Of a stretch of DNA of 64,000 nucleotides, positions 57,168-64,000 are shown piece by piece; within the stretch, counting starts at the first letter, position 1; each line of letters begins with the position of its first letter. The translations under genes and the position numbers were made by a program. Under the pieces are notes generated by a model that was not told where the DNA came from, did no database searches, and worked only from the letters and a program-made list of their open reading frames with translations. The stretch comes from Methylovorus sp. MM2 (GTDB taxonomy: Bacteria > Pseudomonadota > Gammaproteobacteria > Burkholderiales > Methylophilaceae): NCBI RefSeq assembly GCF_001648895.1, contig NZ_LXUF01000001.1:1-64000 (forward strand). The letters are read 5' to 3'.

Positions 57168-58424
57168 TTAAAATAGCAAAAACATAAGCAGTGCAACAAT
57201 GGTAGGCGGTAATGCGCCCAGCAGCAAACCACCGGCTCCTATTGATTGATCTGCAAATCCATTTTTCAGAAGCGCGGCACCTGCCGGGTTAGGCGCATTA
57301 GCAATCACAGTCAGTCCACCGCCAGCCACAGCGCCAGCCACCAGCATATATTTTGCCTCATCCGAAATCCCTGTAATCAATGAGCCTAAATACGTCAGGG
57401 CCGCATTATCCGTCACAGCGGTTAACAGGGCGGCACTAAAAAACAAGGCCGTGGGCTCTAATCTTGAGACAATGGGCTGAAGCCACCATTGCTGCATACC
57501 GCCCAAGACGACTAAGCCCGCCAGAAAAAATCCAACCAGTAAACCCTCTTTAAGAATCAGCGGACTTTGGTAACGCTCATAGGCTTGGGTAAAGCCTAGA
57601 AATAGCATAAACAACCCGATAAAAATGACCATATGGTGAGCAAACATCACGACACCAGCCAAAAACAATAGGTGAATTGCACTGACGGTGAGAGGCACTG
57701 TATTTTTAGCCTCATCTTGCTTCACGGCAACGCCACGCACATAACGTCGCAACATAAACGTCATGACACTAGCATTGATCAGCACAGCAATCGTAGCCTT
57801 CCAACCCAGTTGCGTTGCCATAAATACAGTATCCCACTGCCAGGTCGCGGCCACCATCAAGACGGGCGGAGCAGCATATGCGGTCAATGTTCCGCCAATA
57901 GAGACATTCACGAAAAGCACGCCGATAGTTGCGTATTTAAGCCACTCTGGCATCTCCGGTTTGAACACAAGCGGTGCCAAAATCAATGCTGCCAAAGTCA
58001 TCGCGGCAGGTTCTGTAATCAAAGAACCGAGTAAAGGTACGATAGCCAGCCCCAGCCACACCTGGACGACTAAGTTATTCAAAGGAACAAAACGAGCAAT
58101 TTGAAGTATGGCACGCTGCACCATAAGCAGAATTGGGCGTGAAGCGGCAACAACCATCACCACAAAAACAAAGAGAGGCTCAGTGTAGTGACGCGACTCA
58201 ACATAACTCAACGCCTCACTACCACCAGCGATAAGCGCCATCAAACCTATTAAGATAAAAGCCCAAAAACCAAAAACGACTTCTACTTCGCCCAATAAAT
58301 GCATTAAACCGGCATGTCTCGGGTACTTGTGCGCAAGCACCTCGATAGATTTAGCACTAAACGTATGTAATAGCGCGACCCCAAAAACAATCGCTGCAAT
58401 GATTTCTATCGCGGACGCTGTCAC
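57168..58424 (-). CDS. Putative Na+/H+ antiporter (PF07399 type)
   Basis: 418 aa with about eleven membrane helices. The sequence resembles the Na_H_antiport_2 family (from memory). Conserved polar segments are TEPAAMTLAALILAP (near 135) and TDNAALTYLGSLI (near 340), the sort of helix breaks used for cation binding in the ion-transporter superfamily. It lies 10 bp after gyrB on the same strand but has no functional link to it. Confidence 0.75.
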   Translation of the reverse strand: MTASAIEIIAAIVFGVALLHTFSAKSIEVLAHKYPRHAGLMHLLGEVEVVFGFWAFILIGLMALIAGGSEALSYVESRHYTEPLFVFVVMVVAASRPILLMVQRAILQIARFVPLNNLVVQVWLGLAIVPLLGSLITEPAAMTLAALILAPLVFKPEMPEWLKYATIGVLFVNVSIGGTLTAYAAPPVLMVAATWQWDTVFMATQLGWKATIAVLINASVMTFMLRRYVRGVAVKQDEAKNTVPLTVSAIHLLFLAGVVMFAHHMVIFIGLFMLFLGFTQAYERYQSPLILKEGLLVGFFLAGLVVLGGMQQWWLQPIVSRLEPTALFFSAALLTAVTDNAALTYLGSLITGISDEAKYMLVAGAVAGGGLTVIANAPNPAGAALLKNGFADQSIGAGGLLLGALPPTIVALLMFLLF

Positions 58425-58434
58425 CAGCTATTTG

Positions 58435-60864
<2,430 letters not shown>

Positions 60865-60896
60865 TCACGTGAAACATTGGTCAATATTTTTAATAT

Positions 60897-62000
60897 CTAG
60901 ATGCGCATCGGCATTACTACATATTTGTAGTTGTCATCTTCCGGAACAGTAACGAGGCAGCTGCTATTTGCATCTGCGAATGAGAATATGATGTTTTGGT
61001 TATCTACGTTATTCAATACATCAATCATGTAAGTAACATTAAAACCTATATCAAGGGAGTCGCCAGCATACGCTACTTCCAATTCTTCTTCGGCTTCTTC
61101 CTGCTCACTATTAGTACTGATTAAACGTAAACTATCTTTACCTAACACCATACGAATACCGCGATATTTCTCATTAGACAATATCGATGCTCGTTGCATA
61201 GATAACAGAATTGTCGTTCGATCCACAGTAAAGTTATTCTGGTGGCCTGTTGGAATCACACGCGTATAGTCCGGGAATTTCCCATCGATTACCTTAGAAA
61301 TCAAACGGATATCGCCAAAAGAGAAGTTTGCTTGGCCGCTTGTGATCTCAATCGTGACTTCTTCGTCACTTTCATCCAGTAACTTGATTAGCTCAATAAC
61401 CGTTTTTCTTGGCAGGATGATTTCCTGTTTTTCATAAGATTGCGTGAGCTCCGTTGATGTAAAACTTAAGCGGTGCCCATCAGTACCTACAACATTTAAA
61501 CGATTACCTGATACTTCAAACAATAAACCATTCAAATAATAGCGAATATCTTGTTGCGCCATTGCAAACTCAACCTGTTTGAATAATTTCTTCAGGTTTC
61601 TCTGAGCAATGGTAACCGTTGTGCTAACACCACCAACAGCTTTGGTCATCACCGGATAATCTGCTGCAGGTAAGGTTTGTAAGTTAAATCTGCTCTTACC
61701 GGTTTTTACCTGAATTCGACTATCAGTAGTCGTCATTGTGATCTCAGCGTCTTCAGGCAACGATCTACAGATATCGACCAGTTTTTTAGCTGAAACCGTG
61801 GTCGATAACTCACCGCCAATGTCGGTATGCACAGCTAAAGAAATTTGCATTTCCAGATCAGTTGCCGTTAATACGATTTTTTCATCTTTAGCTTCAACTA
61901 GCAGATTGGAAAGAATCGGTAATGTATGCCGTCTTTCAACAATGCTGCTTACGGATGAAAGTGGTTTAAGTAAAGTTTCACGGTTTATTTTGATATTCAT
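60897..62000 (-). CDS. dnaN: DNA polymerase III beta sliding clamp
   Basis: Three repeated clamp domains in 367 aa. MNIKINRETLLKPLSSVSSIVERR at the start (quoted in part: residues 1-20), FVVGTDGHRLSF-type strand in the middle, and the C-terminal VMPMRI that lines the partner-binding pocket. It is preceded by a 217-bp AT-rich gap after dnaA. Confidence 0.97.
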   Translation of the reverse strand: MNIKINRETLLKPLSSVSSIVERRHTLPILSNLLVEAKDEKIVLTATDLEMQISLAVHTDIGGELSTTVSAKKLVDICRSLPEDAEITMTTTDSRIQVKTGKSRFNLQTLPAADYPVMTKAVGGVSTTVTIAQRNLKKLFKQVEFAMAQQDIRYYLNGLLFEVSGNRLNVVGTDGHRLSFTSTELTQSYEKQEIILPRKTVIELIKLLDESDEEVTIEITSGQANFSFGDIRLISKVIDGKFPDYTRVIPTGHQNNFTVDRTTILLSMQRASILSNEKYRGIRMVLGKDSLRLISTNSEQEEAEEELEVAYAGDSLDIGFNVTYMIDVLNNVDNQNIIFSFADANSSCLVTVPEDDNYKYVVMPMRI

Positions 62001-62217
62001 CTTTTATAGTCTAAATATAGTATTTAAATTAATAGTAATAATAATGTTGGTTAAATCTGTTGATTATTTAATAAAATATTAATAATCATTTACTTAGTAT
62101 TAAAAACTGCTTAAGTATAACTACACAGTTTACTGTGGATTAAATGTTAATCATTTTACGCGTATATGAAAAACACAGGTAAACCACATTTTCATACACA
62201 GCTTATCCTGCACCTAA
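62001..62217. other. AT-rich dnaA-dnaN spacer with DnaA-box-like sites
   Basis: The spacer is strongly AT-rich, with long runs of A/T between 62010 and 62100. It has two near-matches to the DnaA box complement TGTGGATAA: TGTTGATTA (62058-62066) and TGTGGATTA (62134-62142). It carries the dnaN promoter and might form the unwinding part of oriC. Confidence 0.45.
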
Positions 62218-63612
62218 CTAGTCCCTGATGACTTGTGTTAGAAAACCGATATCACGTGCCAGATTCGTATCATTCTGGCGTAAGCTTTCTATCTCATCAC
62301 AGGCATGCATGACGGTTGTATGGTGCCTACTACCAAAGGCCTCCCCTATTTCAGGAAAGCTATGATTAGTCAATTCACGGGCTAATGCCATGGCGATCTG
62401 TCTTGGCCGGGCAAAATTACGCGAACGCTTTTTACTATACATCTCGGCGACTTTAATCTTATAGTAATCTGCCACGGTTTTTTGTATATTTTCAATCGTA
62501 ATCTGGCGACCACGTACTGCAATCAAATCCTTAAGTGCTTCTTTCGCGAGATGGACATCAATCGCATGGCCGGTGAACTTGGCCATGGCAACGATCCTGT
62601 TCAATGCGCCTTCGAGCTCTCTTACACTTGATCTCACCTGCTTGGCAATAAAGAAAGCCACATCTTCATGTAATAGGAACTTAGCCTCTTCCGCCTTCTT
62701 TAATAAAATCGCCACCCGCATTTCTAGCTCAGGCGGCTCAACAGCTACCGTTAAGCCCCAGCTAAAGCGAGTTCTTAACCGTTCATCGACATCCACAATT
62801 TCTTTAGGGTAGGTATCACAGGTAATAATAATCTGTTTTTTAGCTTCAATTAAGGAGTTGAATGCATAAAAGAATTCTTCTTGTGTTCGCGTCTTCTTGG
62901 CGAAGAATTGAATATCATCGATCAGCAATAAGTCTAATGAATGGTATTGCCGTTTGAATTCGTCAAAAGCTTTGTGTTCATAAGCTTTAACTACATCAGA
63001 GACATAGCGCTCAGCATGTAAATAGCGGATCTTGGCGTCTGGTCGTTGAAGCTTTAAATGATTGCCAATGGCTTGTAGCAAATGGGTTTTACCTAATCCG
63101 ACACCGCCGTAAATAAATAATGGGTTGTAAGCAGTGCCCGGATTCTCGGCTACTTGTAATGCAGCAGCGCGAGCTAACTGGTTGGCTTTACCCGTTACAA
63201 AATTGTTGAAGTTAAATGAAGGGTTAAGCCCGTTTGATTCAATCTGGTGCGGCTTGCTCTTTTTGGCAGGCTTTTTCGTGGCTGAGTCATTGTCAGCTGC
63301 TGATGACGGTATACCTGCGATTACCTCGGGCAGAATGAGGGACTTTTCAACTTTTGTCGCATGGCTCTTATGGTTTTTCTCTAAAAGCGCTAGTTCAATT
63401 TCTACGGGCTGGGGCAATAGCTCTTCAGCTAAAGTCTGAATACGGTTTAAAAACCGGTCTTTTACCCATTGCTGCACAAATCTGTTAGGTGCGAGCAGGC
63501 GCATTGATCCCTCTTGGGCTTCAAAATGCAGGGGTTTAATCCAGGTGTTGAATTGTTGTGCTGACAGCTCTTTCTCAAAGCGTCCAAGACAAATAGACCA
63601 AAAATTTTCCAT
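62218..63612 (-). CDS. dnaA: Chromosomal replication initiator DnaA
   Basis: 464 aa. N-terminal DnaB/DiaA-interaction domain, variable linker (about 80-130), AAA+ domain with Walker A GGVGLGKTH (near 170) and Walker B LLIDDIQF, and the C-terminal DNA-binding helix-turn-helix with GSRHHTTVMHACDEI. It is divergent from rpmH, as at most proteobacterial origins. Confidence 0.98.
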   Translation of the reverse strand: MENFWSICLGRFEKELSAQQFNTWIKPLHFEAQEGSMRLLAPNRFVQQWVKDRFLNRIQTLAEELLPQPVEIELALLEKNHKSHATKVEKSLILPEVIAGIPSSAADNDSATKKPAKKSKPHQIESNGLNPSFNFNNFVTGKANQLARAAALQVAENPGTAYNPLFIYGGVGLGKTHLLQAIGNHLKLQRPDAKIRYLHAERYVSDVVKAYEHKAFDEFKRQYHSLDLLLIDDIQFFAKKTRTQEEFFYAFNSLIEAKKQIIITCDTYPKEIVDVDERLRTRFSWGLTVAVEPPELEMRVAILLKKAEEAKFLLHEDVAFFIAKQVRSSVRELEGALNRIVAMAKFTGHAIDVHLAKEALKDLIAVRGRQITIENIQKTVADYYKIKVAEMYSKKRSRNFARPRQIAMALARELTNHSFPEIGEAFGSRHHTTVMHACDEIESLRQNDTNLARDIGFLTQVIRD

Positions 63613-63805
63613 CGGTTGCCCGATACCTCAACTGATAGTAAGAATGGTATTTGCTCGAAGAGTCATATTTTTTATATTTCGAGCCCCTGATGCCAAGCAA
63701 AACTCAGATGGTCTATTCTCAGATTTTCCTATTCAATGATAGGTTCTAGAATAGCGCCTGATTTTCAATTGGCTTGTGAATTCATTCTAGCGTGTTTGTG
63801 AAAAC

Positions 63806-63814
63806 TTATCCACA
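63806..63814 (+). promoter_or_regulatory. Consensus DnaA box
   Basis: TTATCCACA, an exact match to the high-affinity E. coli R1/R4 box, about 190 bp upstream of the dnaA start. It may serve origin function, autoregulation of dnaA, or both. Confidence 0.75.
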
Positions 63815-63859
63815 GGCTTGAGACATAAATTAGATCGCAAGTGATTTGTTAAATAAACA

Positions 63860-63889
63860 TTGACAATGTACTGTTAAATCAGGTTAAAT
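63860..63889 (+). promoter_or_regulatory. Sigma-70 promoter of rpmH
   Basis: Consensus -35 TTGACA (63860-63865), 18-bp spacer, -10 TTAAAT (63884-63889), followed by a start site region about 45 bp upstream of the L34 ATG. Confidence 0.75.
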
Positions 63890-63933
63890 TACGCCCTTTG
63901 TTTAGAAACGCACAGAAGTAATCGGAGATTATT

Positions 63934-64000
63934 ATGAAACGTACTTACCAGCCTTCGAAAGTTCGTCGTGCTCGCACCCATGGATTCCTTGTGCGCATGA
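63934..64000 (+). CDS. rpmH: 50S ribosomal protein L34 (partial, cut by window end)
   Basis: The first 22 codons read MKRTYQPSKVRRARTHGFLV and on, the strictly conserved L34 N-terminus. GGAG lies 8 nt upstream of the ATG. The remaining half (about 22 residues) and presumably rnpA lie beyond the window. Confidence 0.96.
   Translation, partial: MKRTYQPSKVRRARTHGFLVRM

Larger units (their letters stand above)
63613..63933. other. dnaA-rpmH intergenic region, candidate oriC
   Basis: 321 bp between divergent dnaA and rpmH. A perfect DnaA box TTATCCACA is at 63806-63814 on the plus strand. AT-rich patches lie at 63661-63680 and 63830-63890. The rpmH promoter lies at its right end. With only one perfect box I call it a candidate, possibly acting with the dnaA-dnaN spacer. 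Confidence 0.5.

Overview
The window reads as chromosomal DNA from a Gram-negative bacterium, most probably a betaproteobacterium; my best guess is the Methylophilaceae or a related Nitrosomonadales group. This rests on gene order and protein character (the yicC-gmk-rpoZ-spoT block, cutA-dsbD-tlpA-aroQ-accBC-prmA, argH/algZR-hemCDXY, and dnaA-dnaN-gyrB), not on a database search. Coding density is high. I saw no insertion sequence, prophage, CRISPR array or tRNA gene. The left edge is the start of an rRNA operon (tandem promoters and boxA on the minus strand, 16S gene outside the window). The right edge is the replication-origin neighbourhood (dnaN, dnaA, start of rpmH).

Layout. 0-6 kb: tyrS, a MepM-like M23 murein peptidase, anmK, gltA and erpA. 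6-13 kb (minus strand): bactofilin, a membrane-anchored coiled-coil protein, argC, rpsI-rplM, ubiA-ubiC and recG. 13-18 kb: ridA, a PPOX-fold flavoprotein, spoT (RSH), rpoZ, gmk and yicC. 18-23 kb (plus strand): a Ser/Thr kinase with a PP2C phosphatase, then rph, rdgB, a small unknown gene and hemW. 23-27 kb: an MHYT-GGDEF-EAL protein, a 400-bp gap holding a possible decayed ORF, and argH. 27-33 kb: an AlgZ/AlgR-type LytTR two-component pair followed by hemC, hemD, hemX and hemY. 33-41.5 kb: a ferredoxin-NAD(P)H reductase, fxsA, cutA, dsbD, tlpA, aroQ, accB, accC, prmA and a zinc-ribbon membrane protein. 41.5-42.5 kb: an OxyR-type regulator.

The notable accessory region is 42.8-56.8 kb, a 16-gene aryl-polyene (APE)/xanthomonadin-type pigment-lipid locus. 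Three plus-strand genes (XanB2-like chorismatase, PlsC-type acyltransferase, family 2 glycosyltransferase) converge on a tightly overlapping 13-gene minus-strand operon. In order of transcription that operon holds an ACP, a COG4648-like membrane protein, an AMP-dependent ligase, a FabZ-like dehydratase, an LpxL-type acyltransferase, a LolA-like periplasmic carrier, an MMPL exporter, an alpha/beta hydrolase, a CE4 polysaccharide deacetylase, a ketosynthase, a chain-length factor, a second hotdog dehydratase and a ketoreductase. The inferred route is chorismate to hydroxybenzoate, loading on ACP, iterative type II polyketide extension to an aryl polyene, attachment to a sugar/acyl head group, and MMPL/LolA export to the outer membrane. 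The chorismatase takes the place of the ammonia-lyase starter route of enterobacterial clusters. A separate ubiC for ubiquinone lies 32 kb away.

The last segment (57.2-64 kb) is a putative Na+/H+ antiporter, then gyrB, dnaN, dnaA and rpmH with a plausible oriC on either side of dnaA.
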